The notes beneath the pieces are model-generated. The model worked only from the letters and a program-made list of their open reading frames with translations, was not told where the DNA came from and did not search any database. From contig DASYBC010000051.1 in the NCBI GenBank assembly GCA_036500965.1, positions 1 to 64,000 on the forward strand: a DNA stretch of 64,000 bases. Reading direction: 5' to 3'. Positions within the stretch are counted from its first letter, which is position 1. Each line of letters starts with the position of its first letter. Positions 1 through 10,699 of the stretch are shown piece by piece. A program made the position numbers and the translations under genes. The DNA is from AP-15 sp036500965 (lineage in GTDB: Bacteria; Pseudomonadota; Alphaproteobacteria; ATCC43930; CGMCC-115725).

Positions 1-633
1 AAAATGAAAGGCAGATCAGGGCGGGCGCCGAGCGCAAGCTTCAAGGCGGAAAGCCCGTCGAACGAAGGAAGCTTGTAATCGGCGAGAATCAGGTCAAATC
101 CACCGCCTTCAAGAGCGGCCACGAACTCGGCGCGGGTTTGGACGCGGGTTACTTCGCAGACGAAATGATCCGCTTCGAGGAGGTCTTGAATGAGCTCCGC
201 GTCCTCAATGCTATCCTCCAGCAACAGAATGCGGAGCAGCGCCTCCTCGGCCTTCTTGCGTTCGGCTCGTTCGCGGGCTTCACGCAGCGCGCGCTGCACC
301 GACGGCACGAGCCGCGACAACCGCGTCTTCAAAACGTAATCCGCGGCGCCGCTCGTCAGCGCGTCGATCGCTATCTCTTCGCCGAAGCCGGAGACAAAGA
401 CGAAAGGCAGATCGGGGCGGGCATTCAGCGTGAGCTTCAATGCGGAAAGGCCGTCGAACGAAGGAAGTGCGTAATCGGCGAGAACCAGGTCAATTCCACC
501 GTTTTCAAGAGCGGCCAAGAACTCGGCGCGGGTTTGGACGCGGGTGACTTCGAAGACGAAATCATTCGCTTCGAGGAGCTCTTGAATGAGCTCCGCGTCC
601 TCAATGCTATCTTCTAGCAGCAGAATGCGGAGC
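1..633. repeat. Internal direct repeat, two copies about 396 bp apart
   Basis: Bases 1-237 and 397-633 are near-identical direct copies, differing mostly by scattered single-base changes. The offset is 396 bp, exactly 132 codons, so the reading frame is kept. Each copy encodes one receiver domain of the tandem-REC protein. The high DNA identity distinguishes this from an old domain duplication. Confidence 0.85.
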
Positions 634-644
634 GGAGACGTCAC
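1..644 (-). CDS. Tandem receiver-domain (REC-REC) response regulator, 3' end outside window
   Basis: The frame enters from the left edge, so the C-terminus is missing. It starts with GTG at 642-644, sharing a GTGA overlap with the stop of the upstream response regulator, which points to translational coupling. The visible part holds one full receiver domain (residues about 5-125, acidic patch LLLEDSIED, phospho-acceptor Asp in LVLADYALP, conserved Lys in YVLKTR). A charged linker rich in Arg and Glu follows, then a second receiver domain that begins LRILLLEDSIEDAELIQ. The two copies are about 86% identical over the 79 residues that can be compared, which suggests a recent internal duplication. 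It is the third gene of a histidine kinase operon. Further domains could lie beyond the edge. I am sure of the REC folds; the output function is unknown. Confidence 0.85.
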   Translation of the reverse strand, partial: MTSPLRILLLEDSIEDAELIQELLEANDFVFEVTRVQTRAEFLAALENGGIDLVLADYALPSFDGLSALKLTLNARPDLPFVFVSGFGEEIAIDALTSGAADYVLKTRLSRLVPSVQRALREARERAERKKAEEALLRILLLEDSIEDAELIQDLLEADHFVCEVTRVQTRAEFVAALEGGGFDLILADYKLPSFDGLSALKLALGARPDLPFI

Positions 645-1096
645 GGCGCCTTCTTCACGCTGCCCGGCGGCGGCTCGTTGATGATCGCCCAGAAAACGCC
701 CAGTTCCTTGATGGCATTGACGAATTCGTGAAAATCGACCGGCTTCACAACATAGGCGTTCACGCCGAGTTTGTAGCTTCTGACCATATCTTTTTCCTCG
801 CGGGACGACGTCAGCACCACCACCGGCACCAGCTTCAGGCGCTCGTCCGACCTGATTTGCTGTAAGACTTGCAAGCCATCGACCTTCGGCAGTTTTAGGT
901 CGAGCAGCATGACCGCGGGGTTGTCGCCGGAGCGATCGCTGAACTCGCCCCGACAATAGAGGTAATCCAGAGCTTTTTCTCCGTCGCGGGCAACGACAAC
1001 CTCGTTTGCCAAATTATATTCGCCCAGCGCCGTCATAGTAAGTTCGACGTCTCTCGGGTCGTCCTCGACGAGCAGAATGCGTGCCAGTTCGCTCAT
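641..1096 (-). CDS. Single-domain response regulator (Rcp1-like)
   Basis: This 151-residue protein is one receiver domain with no output domain. Visible features are the acidic patch LLVEDDPRD near the N-terminus, the phospho-acceptor Asp in MLLDLKLPKVDG, the Thr/Ser switch in VVLTSS and the conserved Lys in YVVKPVDF. The sequence style (RDVELTMTAL, LDYLYCRGEF) is that of the Rcp1 family that partners phytochrome-type histidine kinases. It overlaps the upstream kinase by ATGA (1093-1096) and the downstream REC-REC protein by GTGA, so the three are one translationally coupled operon. It most likely accepts phosphate from that kinase and acts by protein contact or phosphorelay. The signal and target are unknown. 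Confidence 0.9.
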   Translation of the reverse strand: MSELARILLVEDDPRDVELTMTALGEYNLANEVVVARDGEKALDYLYCRGEFSDRSGDNPAVMLLDLKLPKVDGLQVLQQIRSDERLKLVPVVVLTSSREEKDMVRSYKLGVNAYVVKPVDFHEFVNAIKELGVFWAIINEPPPGSVKKAP

Positions 1097-2319
1097 AGCA
1101 TGTCCACGGTCCTCTCCGCCGCATCGTGTGCTTTAGGGAGTGAGAAATAGAATATCGCGCCTCGATCGACACCGCCCTCGGCTCGGACATTGCCTCCATG
1201 GCGGTGGATGATCCGCCGAACGGTCGCCAGCCCAATTCCAGTGCCTTCAAACTCTTCCGGGAGATGCAGGCGTTGAAACACACCGAACAGTTTATCTACA
1301 TACTGCATGTCGAAGCCGGCGCCATTATCCCTCACGAACACCTCGACTTCATCTTCCCCATCGACACAGCCAATCTCGATTTCGGCCTGGGCTCGCATGC
1401 GGGTGAATTTGACCGCATTGGAGAGAAGATTGAAGATTACCAGCCTCAGCATGGAACGGTCGCCGTAACAGACCGGAAGGGGATCGATCTTCCACACGAT
1501 GTCGCGCCCCTTCGTGTCCTGCCCGATCTCCGCGACGATGTCTTTGACGAGCTGGTCCAGGCTCACCAGCGTATTTTTTGTCTCGGCCCGCCCGATCCTG
1601 GAAAACGCCAGTAGATCGTCGATCAGGTTACCCATTCTTTTTGCTGATTCGAGAATCGTCTGCATGAACCGGCGACTCTTCTCGTCGAGCGAGGAAGAGG
1701 CCTGTTTCTGTAGCAGTTCCGAATATCCGACCACATGGCGAAGCGGCGCGCGAAGGTCGTGGGAGACGGAATAGGCAAAAGATTCTAATTCGTTGTTGCT
1801 CGTTTCAAGATCCCTGGCCCGCTTGGCGAGCTCATTATTGAGTTTGCGTATTTCGTCTTCCCGGCGCTTGCGCTGTTCCACCTCGACCTGAAGGTTGTCG
1901 CGAGCGTGGCGAAGATCGCTCTCGATGCGGCGTCGAACAGCTACGAACCAGGCGACGATCGCCGCCGAGGCCGTGAAAAGAACAAAGCTAGGGAGATCCT
2001 CGTTGGAAATTTCGAAGGAGTAAAGGGGCTCGCTGAAGAAGTAATTGTAGCAGGCCGCGGATAGCACCACCGCCAGCACGGAAGGCCCAACTCCCGCGTA
2101 CCAGGTGGTGACGACGATGGCCAGCTCGAAAAGCGGCAATTCGACGTCGCGAACACCATAGTACTGCGATGCCAGCGCTACCCCGAGCGCAACTGCAACG
2201 CAGACGACTGAAAGACCATAGCGGATCGGCGCGCGGCCCCCGTGCACTTCCAGGTTCCAGCGCGCCAAGCTTCGCCTCATCGCCACACCTGTGGGCCCTT
2301 CCGCAAGATGGATCGTCAT
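1093..2319 (-). CDS. Membrane sensor histidine kinase (DUF4118-type transmembrane region, HisKA, HATPase)
   Basis: This 408-residue kinase has hydrophobic segments at about residues 33-128 that look like the four-helix DUF4118/KdpD-type membrane region. A charged coiled coil follows (about 129-178), then a HisKA domain with the phosphorylated His near residue 187 in SVSHDLRAPLRH. The HATPase domain shows the N box (NLLSNAVKFT), G1 box (VRDNGAGFD) and G2 box (GTGIGLATVRRI). There is no obvious periplasmic sensor or PAS domain. It is the first gene of a three-gene operon with two response-regulator proteins and overlaps the next gene by 4 bp. The input signal cannot be read from the sequence. 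The Met at residue 14 is a possible shorter start. Confidence 0.92.
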   Translation of the reverse strand: MTIHLAEGPTGVAMRRSLARWNLEVHGGRAPIRYGLSVVCVAVALGVALASQYYGVRDVELPLFELAIVVTTWYAGVGPSVLAVVLSAACYNYFFSEPLYSFEISNEDLPSFVLFTASAAIVAWFVAVRRRIESDLRHARDNLQVEVEQRKRREDEIRKLNNELAKRARDLETSNNELESFAYSVSHDLRAPLRHVVGYSELLQKQASSSLDEKSRRFMQTILESAKRMGNLIDDLLAFSRIGRAETKNTLVSLDQLVKDIVAEIGQDTKGRDIVWKIDPLPVCYGDRSMLRLVIFNLLSNAVKFTRMRAQAEIEIGCVDGEDEVEVFVRDNGAGFDMQYVDKLFGVFQRLHLPEEFEGTGIGLATVRRIIHRHGGNVRAEGGVDRGAIFYFSLPKAHDAAERTVDML

Positions 2320-2979
2320 GACACTTCTGCTCCGATTACTCCGCGGGAAGCGAGCGCGACGCGGCTTTCAACCGATGTGATATGTAACGGCAACCCCTCC
2401 GGTCGAGACGTATGAGACATAAGCGCGGGCCCGCGCGCGTTCGGTCGCGGCCCCGACAAAGGGCCAACCCAGCATCCTCATGGAGGGCGTCGAAAACGTA
2501 GCTTGAGAGACCCATCCTAGGACCCTTCTCTCGGCAGCCGCCTTATCGCTGCGACCAACGCCGATCGCCGCCACGGGCGACGCCGATATCGTCAAGCGGG
2601 TTCAGACCCGAAGCGAGCCAGCAAATCGTGGCCTGCACCCCCACCGGTCACCAAGCTCGGCGCCTACCCATTTTGGCGGATTTGCGCTCTGCCCGCCAGT
2701 CGAATCGAGCCGATGTCGCTCGCGCAGTAGACTTACGCCACTTGATCAGGGTCGGTCAGTCGGTTGGCCTGCCCGCGTGCGTGCCTATGTCGACGCGGCT
2801 CAACTGACGCAGTCCCGCAAGCCTCATCTGTTGCGGCCGGTCGCGGCGCAACTATTGCCGCGGCGCTTGCGGCCCGCGATACAGCGGAGCGTCTCTGGAT
2901 CGACCTGGCGTCGTTGCGGGCGGCCGAGGGCGCCCGGTTGCGCGCCGTCGCACGCCTCGCGCGGTTCTCGTATTTTAAA
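2320..2979. other. 660-bp intergenic region, no gene recognised
   Basis: This stretch lies between the histidine kinase and the end of hemA, both on the minus strand. It should hold the kinase promoter and the end of the katG-mbfA-hemA transcript. I see no convincing reading frame with a ribosome-binding site, no tRNA, and no stem-loop with a T-tract. A 75-codon TTG-initiated frame at 2368-2595 (minus) has no recognisable features and no Shine-Dalgarno sequence. Confidence 0.5.
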
Positions 2980-4191
2980 TTACGCGGCGCAGCGCAGATC
3001 GCGTTCCGACCAGATGGTCGCGAGTGCCTGGACCAGATGGTCGATGTCGGCCTCGCTGTGCAAGGGCGAGGGGGTCAGGCGCAGCCGCTCGGTGCCGCGC
3101 GGCACGGTCGGGTAGTTGATCGGCTGCACATAGATTTGGAACTCGTCGAGCAGCCGATCGGTGATGTGCCGGCACAATACCGGGTCGCCGACCATGACCG
3201 GCACGATATGGCTCGGATTGTCGAGGTGCGGGATTCGGGCGGCATCGAGCCGGCGGCGCAGCAGCCTGACATGCTCTCGCAACCGGCGGCGTTCGGCGAA
3301 GCTGTTCTTCAGGAGGCGGATGCTGGCGAGCGCCGCTGCCGCCACCGCCGGCGGCAGCGCGGTCGTGAAGATAAAACCGGAGGCGAAGCTGCGCACAAAA
3401 TCGCACAGCGCCGCCGAGCCGGCGATATAGCCGCCGATGACGCCAAAGGCTTTCGCCAAGGTGCCCTCGATGACCGTCAGCCGGTGGCTGACGCCCTCGC
3501 GCTCGGCAATGCCGCCGCCGCGCCGCCCGTAGAGCCCGACCGCGTGCACCTCGTCGCAATACGTCATCGCCCCGTGCGCCTCGGCGACGTCGCAGAATTC
3601 GACGATGGGCGCGATGTCGCCGTCCATCGAGTAGACCGATTCGAATGCGACCAGCTTCGGCGCGGCAGGATCGAGCGCGGCGAGCTTGCGGTCGAGGTCG
3701 GCCGGGTCGTTATGCGCGAAGGTCTGCTTTGCCGCTCGGCTGTGGCGGATGCCCTCGATCATCGAGGCGTGGTTCAATTCGTCGGACAGCACAACGCAGC
3801 CCGGCAGCCGCGCAGCCAGCGTGCTCAATGTCGCCCAGTTCGACATGTAGCCGGAGTTGAACAGCAATGCGGCTTCGGTGCCGTGCAGATCGGCCAGCTC
3901 GCGCTCCAGCATGACGTGGTAATGGTTGGTGCCGGAGATGTTGCGAGTGCCGCCGGCGCCCGCGCCGCAGCGGTCGATCGCGGCGTGCATCGCCGCCAGC
4001 ACCGCCGGGTGCTGGCCCATGCCGAGATAGTCGTTGGAGCACCACACCGTCACCTCGCCGCGGTCGCGGCCGGCGTAATGCGTCGCCCGCGGGAAATGCC
4101 CGGCTCGGCGCTCGAGCTCGGCAAAGACGCGATAGCGTCCCTCGCGCCGCAATTCACCGAGCTGCCGTTGGAAAAAGGCCTCGTAATCCAT
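2980..4191 (-). CDS. hemA: 5-aminolevulinate synthase (C4 pathway)
   Basis: The enzyme condenses glycine and succinyl-CoA to 5-aminolevulinate, the first step of heme synthesis in alphaproteobacteria. It is 403 residues, the normal family length, and is PLP-dependent (alpha-oxoamine synthase fold). Visible signatures are VWCSNDYLGMGQHP near residue 50, GTRNISGTNHYH near 81, SVYSMDGD near 185, YCDEVHAVGLYG near 211 and the PLP lysine near residue 247 in GTLAKAFGVIGGY. The ATG is preceded by a GGGGG Shine-Dalgarno sequence inside the 9-bp spacer after mbfA. It is the last gene of a katG-mbfA-hemA operon, which ties heme precursor supply to peroxide defence and iron export. Co-regulation is inference. 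Confidence 0.96.
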   Translation of the reverse strand: MDYEAFFQRQLGELRREGRYRVFAELERRAGHFPRATHYAGRDRGEVTVWCSNDYLGMGQHPAVLAAMHAAIDRCGAGAGGTRNISGTNHYHVMLERELADLHGTEAALLFNSGYMSNWATLSTLAARLPGCVVLSDELNHASMIEGIRHSRAAKQTFAHNDPADLDRKLAALDPAAPKLVAFESVYSMDGDIAPIVEFCDVAEAHGAMTYCDEVHAVGLYGRRGGGIAEREGVSHRLTVIEGTLAKAFGVIGGYIAGSAALCDFVRSFASGFIFTTALPPAVAAAALASIRLLKNSFAERRRLREHVRLLRRRLDAARIPHLDNPSHIVPVMVGDPVLCRHITDRLLDEFQIYVQPINYPTVPRGTERLRLTPSPLHSEADIDHLVQALATIWSERDLRCAA

Positions 4192-4200
4192 GATGCCCCC

Positions 4201-5156
4201 TTATCCGTTGCCAATCGCGACGCCGGTCGCGAAGACGAGCAAGCCGCCGACCATCACCTGAAACGCCGCCGACAGCAGCGGCGTGTCCATGTAGCGGTTG
4301 CGGACCCACGAAATCGTCGCGAGTTCGATGACCACGACCGCGGCTGCGATCGTCATCGCGACCGTGAAGGACGGCACCAGGAACGGCAAGGTGTGCCCGA
4401 GCCCGCCGAGCGCGGTCATCGCGCCGCAGACGAGGCCGCGGGCCCAAGGGCTGCCGCGCCCGGTCAATGAGCCGTTGTCGGACAAGGCTTCGGCGAACCC
4501 CATCGAGATCCCGGCGCCGATCGCGGCCGCAAGGCCAACGAGAAAAGTCGGCCAAGTCTGCCGCGTCGCGAAGGCGGCGGCGAAGAGCGGCGCCAGGGTC
4601 GAGACCGAACCGTCCATCAGCCCGGCAAGACCGGGTTGCACGATTTGCAAAAGGAAGAGCCGCCGCTCGGATTCACCCTCCTCCTTCTCGACCTCGGCCG
4701 GCACGTATTGCGCCTCGAGCTCCTCCGCCCGGGCCTCGTGGCGGCGCTCTTCCGCCGCGAGATCGCCAAGGAGTTGACGGATGGCGGCGTCGGTCGACTG
4801 CCGCGCCCCCTTCTGGTAGAAGCGCTTGCTCTCCGCCTCCATCAGCTCTGCCTGGGCACGCACTTTTTCGAGGCCGAGTGGCCGTAAGAGCCACAGCGAC
4901 TTGCGCTCGATGAAGCCCTTCACATCCTGCCGGCGGATCAGCGGGATGTGGTCGCCGAACTTCTCGCGGTAGAGATCGAGGAGGCGGTGACGGTGGCCGT
5001 CCTCCTCCTCCGCCATCGCGGCGAACATCCGCGCCGTTCCGGGATAGTCCTCGCGCATCGCATCTGCGAGGTCGCTATAGGTGCGGCTGTCCTCCTCCTC
5101 CAGTGCGATGGCAAGCGCCAACAGCTCCTGCCCGGTCAGGTCCGAGAAGTTCTTCA

Positions 5157-5157
<1 letters not shown>
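4201..5157 (-). CDS. mbfA: MbfA-type iron exporter: ferritin-like domain fused to VIT1/CCC1 membrane domain
   Basis: This 318-residue protein has a cytosolic ferritin-like (rubrerythrin-type) four-helix domain at about residues 1-150. Metal-ligand candidates are E20-E22, E50/E51 with H55, E107, and E136/E137 with H140 (EERRH). The C-terminal membrane domain (about 170-318) is of the VIT1/CCC1 family, with DGSVSTLAP and GFAEALSD as typical motifs. This architecture matches MbfA of Bradyrhizobium and Agrobacterium, an inner-membrane iron exporter that protects against iron and peroxide stress and is controlled by Irr. It begins at a TGATG junction with the katG stop codon and is followed 9 bp later by hemA. 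The context strongly supports an iron/oxidative-stress role. Confidence 0.93.
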
Positions 5158-7352
<2,195 letters not shown>

Positions 7353-7451
7353 GTTTCCTACGTCCTCAGCTTGCACTCACGACGACGTTCCGACGACGGC
7401 GCTTCGGGGCCTATAATCGATTGTTTCGTCCGAAAGTCTCGCCAGCTGCGA

Positions 7452-7468
7452 TTTAGAACGAGTGTAAT
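7452..7468. promoter_or_regulatory. Irr-box (ICE)-like palindrome upstream of katG-mbfA-hemA
   Basis: The bases TTTAGAA-CGA-GTGTAAT match the alphaproteobacterial Irr box/iron control element (TTTAGAA-N3-TTCTAAA) perfectly in the left half and in 4 of 7 positions in the right half. It lies about 100 bp upstream of the katG ATG, in the divergent katG/Sua5 gap. mbfA is a known Irr target in related bacteria, so the position is sensible. Whether Irr binds here is inference from a partial match. Confidence 0.45.
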
Positions 7469-7531
7469 CTGGGATCGTCTGAGGGCTTGTCAATACCGCG
7501 GGCTGGCCGTGGTTTGAGCACCCCCGCCACC

Positions 7532-8488
7532 ATGTCAGCTGCCATTCTCCCGGCTATCCCCGACGCGATCGAACGCGCCGCCCGGCTGCTGCGCGACGGC
7601 TCTCTGGTCGCCTTTCCGACCGAGACCGTTTACGGGCTCGGCGCCGATGCGACCGACGACCTTGCGGTTGCCGGAATCTTTGAGGCTAAGGGCCGGCCGC
7701 GCTTTAACCCGCTGATCGTTCATGTCGCTGGCCTCGCCGAAGCCGAGGCGCTCGCTGTCTTTGACCCGCGAGCTCGCAGTATCGCCGCGCATTTCTGGCC
7801 GGGCCCGCTGAGCCTCGTCTTGCCGCGCCGCGGTGGCGGCGGATTATCGCTGCTGGCCAGCGCCGGGCTCGACACAGTGGCGATCCGCGCCCCGGCCCAC
7901 CAGGTGGCGCAGGACCTGTTGCGCGCGGCCGGGCGGCCGATTGCCGCACCATCGGCCAACCGCTCGGGACGGGTCAGCCCGACCGAGGCGGCGCATGTCG
8001 CCGCCGAGCTCGGAAATCGCGTGGCGATGATCCTCGACGGCGGGCGCAGCCCGGTGGGCCTCGAATCAACGGTGCTCGACCTGTCGGGCGAGACCTCGGC
8101 TCTGTTGCGCCCCGGCGGCGTCACCCTCGAGCAGCTGATCCCGTTCCTCGGCCCGATTTCGACAGGAGCCGCCGGCCCGGCACGCTCGCCCGGCATGCTG
8201 GCGAGCCATTACGCGCCGGCGTTGCCGCTGCGGCTCGACGCACGCGAGGCCCGCCCGGGCGAGGCGCTGCTCGCCTTCGGCCCCGACGCGCCGCCCGGCT
8301 TTGCCCGGACCCTGTGGCTCAGCCGCTCCGCAGACCTCGCCGAAGCTGCTGCCAATCTGTTCGCGCTGCTGCGCCGGCTCGACCAGCCCGATTTTGCCGG
8401 CATCGCGGTGATGCCGATCCCCGAGCACGGTCTCGGCCGGGCAATCAACGACCGGCTCCGCCGCGCCGCTGCCCCGCGCGAGGGCTGA
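7532..8488 (+). CDS. L-threonylcarbamoyladenylate synthase, Sua5 (long) form
   Basis: The enzyme makes threonylcarbamoyl-AMP from threonine, bicarbonate and ATP for the universal t6A modification of ANN-decoding tRNAs. The YrdC domain fills about residues 1-200 (LVAFPTETVYGLGADA, KGRPRFNPLIVH, APSANRSGRVSPT, STVLDLSG). A C-terminal Sua5 domain gives the long form of about 318 residues rather than the 200-residue TsaC. I chose the ATG at 7532 because the conserved N-terminus begins just after it; a TTG 45 bp upstream is possible but would put the start close to the katG control region. It is divergent from katG and is followed by an M3 peptidase on the same strand. Confidence 0.93.
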   Translation: MSAAILPAIPDAIERAARLLRDGSLVAFPTETVYGLGADATDDLAVAGIFEAKGRPRFNPLIVHVAGLAEAEALAVFDPRARSIAAHFWPGPLSLVLPRRGGGGLSLLASAGLDTVAIRAPAHQVAQDLLRAAGRPIAAPSANRSGRVSPTEAAHVAAELGNRVAMILDGGRSPVGLESTVLDLSGETSALLRPGGVTLEQLIPFLGPISTGAAGPARSPGMLASHYAPALPLRLDAREARPGEALLAFGPDAPPGFARTLWLSRSADLAEAAANLFALLRRLDQPDFAGIAVMPIPEHGLGRAINDRLRRAAAPREG

Positions 8489-8635
8489 ACGGTTTCGTCC
8501 ATAGGCCAGCCCGTGGATCGCCATGTCTTCGGCGCCCAAAGATCAGATTGTGGTCGAGCCGGCCACCGGGAAGGAAACGCCTTAAGGTCATGTTGTGAGC
8601 TATGATTGCCGCGGCGCCCCTGCGAGAATATCGAA

Positions 8636-10699
8636 ATGACAGACAACCCGTTTTTCGAGGCCTGGAACACGCCGTTTGGAATGCCGCCGTTCGAGCGGAT
8701 TCGGCCGGAGCATTTTCCGCCGGCGTTCGACCGGGGCATGGAGGAGCAGCTGACGGAGATCGCCGCGATCGTCGCCGGACCCGCACCGCCGGGATTTGGC
8801 GACACGATCGAGGCGCTCGAGCGCAGCGGCAAGTTGCTCGATCGGGTGAGCCGGGTGTTCCACAATCTCGACGCCAGCGACACCAGCCCGGCGCTCGAAC
8901 AAGTCGCCCGCGACTACGCCCCGCGGCTCGCCCAGCATTACACGCGCATCGCGCTCGATCCGCGGCTGTTTGCGCGTATCGCCGAGCTTTACGCGCGCCG
9001 CGGCGGGCTCGGTCTGATGCCCGACCAGCTGCGCCTGCTCGAACGCCATCATCTGCGCCTGGTGCGGGCAGGGGCGCTGCTCGGCCCCGGAGAGAAGGCG
9101 CGCATGGCCGAAATAACCGAACGGCTGGCGACATTGCACACATCGTTCGGGCAGAACGTATTGCATGACGAGCGCGAGTGGCGGCTGGTGCTCGACGCGG
9201 CCGATCTCGCCGGCCTGCCCGATTTCGCCCGTGCCGCGGCGGCGCAGGCGGCGGTGGAGCGAGGGCTGCCGGGACGGTATGTCGTGACCCTAGCCCGCTC
9301 GTCGATCGAGCCGTTTTTGACGTTTTCGTCGCGCCGCGATCTGCGCCGCGCCGCACACGAGGCCTGGACCGCGCGCGGGACCCATCCGGGCGCCGCCGAC
9401 AACACGCCGATCATTGGCGAGGTCATCGCCTTGCGCGCCGAGCAGGCGCGGCTGCTCGGCTACGACGATTTCGCCGCCTACCGGCTCGACGATTCGATGG
9501 CCAAATCCGCCGATGCGGTCGAGGGGCTGTTGCGGCAGGTCTGGGGTCCGGCCAAGGAGAAGGCGCGCGAAGAACGTGCGGCGCTCGAAGCGATGGCCCA
9601 TGCCGAGGGGCTCAACGAGACGATCGAGCCGTGGGATTGGCGCTATTACGCCGAGCAGGTGCGTCGGTCCCGCTACGCCATCGACGAGGCCGAGGTGAAG
9701 CCCTATTTCGTCCTCGACAACATGGTCGCGGCGGCGTTCGACACCGCCGGGCGCCTGTTCGGCCTGACCTTCGCGCCGCGCCCGGATCTGCCTGTCTACC
9801 ATCCGGACGTGCGCGCGTGGGAGGCGCGCGACCGGGACGGCAACCATGTCGGAATTTTCCTGCACGACAATTTCGCCCGCCCCGGCAAGCGTTCGGGCGC
9901 GTGGTCGAGCCGCTATCGCGATCAGCAGAACCTCGATGGCTGGGTGACGCCGATCGTCGTTAACAACAACAACTTTGCGAGATCGAATTCTGCTGCGGGC
10001 GAGCCGACCCTGCTCAGCTTCGACGACGCCGAGACCCTGTTTCATGAGTTTGGCCATGGCCTGCACGCTTTGTTAAGCCGGGTGCGCTATCCATCGCAAT
10101 CGGGCACCGCGGTGCGCCGCGATTTCGTCGAGTTCCCGTCGCAGATCTTCGAGCATTGGATGTCGGTGCCGGAAAATTTGCGCAAATATGCGCGCCATTA
10201 TGAGACCGGCGAGCCGATCCCCGAACCGCTGCTGCAGCGGCTGTTGGCCGCCCGCACCTTCAACGAGGGTTTTGCCACGGTCGAATACACTGCCTCGGCG
10301 TTGATTGATCTGGAGCTTCATCGCGAACCGCACCCCGAACGCCTCGATCCCGACCGGTTCGAGCGCGAATTCCTGGCGCGGTACGAGGTTCCGCGCGAGA
10401 TCGGGCTGCGCCACCGCCCGGCGCATTTCCAGCACCTGTTCGCCGGCGGCGGCTATGCGGCAGGCTATTATGCCTATCTGTGGGCCGAGGTGCTGGACGC
10501 CGACGGTTTCGCCGCTTTCACCGAGGCGGGCGACGCGTTCGATCCGGCGCTGGCGGCGCAGCTGAAAGACATCTACAGCGCCGGCGACACCCGCGACCCG
10601 ATGGAGCTCTATCGCGCCTTCCGCGGTCGCGACCCCGAGATTGCGGCGCTGTTGCGCCAGCGCGGGCTCGGCGTGGCCAAGGAGACTCCCGATGCCTAA
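8636..10699 (+). CDS. M3 family oligopeptidase (Dcp/OpdA-type zinc metallopeptidase)
   Basis: This 687-residue protein is a cytoplasmic M3 zinc metallopeptidase. The HExxH zinc site is visible in TLFHEFGHGLHALLS about two-thirds along the chain, with the expected third ligand in the following helix. The C-terminal signature FNEGFATVEY and the segment FAGGGYAAGYYAYLWAEVLD are typical of peptidyl-dipeptidase Dcp and oligopeptidase A. The ATG at 8636 is chosen over an upstream TTG because GAGAA precedes it and the family N-terminus NPFFEAWNTPFGMPPFERI follows. It probably degrades small peptides. Dcp (dipeptide release) and OpdA (endopeptidase) cannot be separated with confidence. Its last codons overlap the next gene. 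Confidence 0.93.
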   Translation: MTDNPFFEAWNTPFGMPPFERIRPEHFPPAFDRGMEEQLTEIAAIVAGPAPPGFGDTIEALERSGKLLDRVSRVFHNLDASDTSPALEQVARDYAPRLAQHYTRIALDPRLFARIAELYARRGGLGLMPDQLRLLERHHLRLVRAGALLGPGEKARMAEITERLATLHTSFGQNVLHDEREWRLVLDAADLAGLPDFARAAAAQAAVERGLPGRYVVTLARSSIEPFLTFSSRRDLRRAAHEAWTARGTHPGAADNTPIIGEVIALRAEQARLLGYDDFAAYRLDDSMAKSADAVEGLLRQVWGPAKEKAREERAALEAMAHAEGLNETIEPWDWRYYAEQVRRSRYAIDEAEVKPYFVLDNMVAAAFDTAGRLFGLTFAPRPDLPVYHPDVRAWEARDRDGNHVGIFLHDNFARPGKRSGAWSSRYRDQQNLDGWVTPIVVNNNNFARSNSAAGEPTLLSFDDAETLFHEFGHGLHALLSRVRYPSQSGTAVRRDFVEFPSQIFEHWMSVPENLRKYARHYETGEPIPEPLLQRLLAARTFNEGFATVEYTASALIDLELHREPHPERLDPDRFEREFLARYEVPREIGLRHRPAHFQHLFAGGGYAAGYYAYLWAEVLDADGFAAFTEAGDAFDPALAAQLKDIYSAGDTRDPMELYRAFRGRDPEIAALLRQRGLGVAKETPDA

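Noticed and set aside
2368..2595. 75-codon TTG-initiated minus-strand frame upstream of the histidine kinase
   Set aside because: No Shine-Dalgarno sequence, signal or recognisable domain.
2764..4470. Very long plus-strand open frame antisense to hemA and mbfA
   Set aside because: It is the complementary-strand shadow of GC-rich codons; it has no domain signature, and hemA and mbfA account fully for the region.
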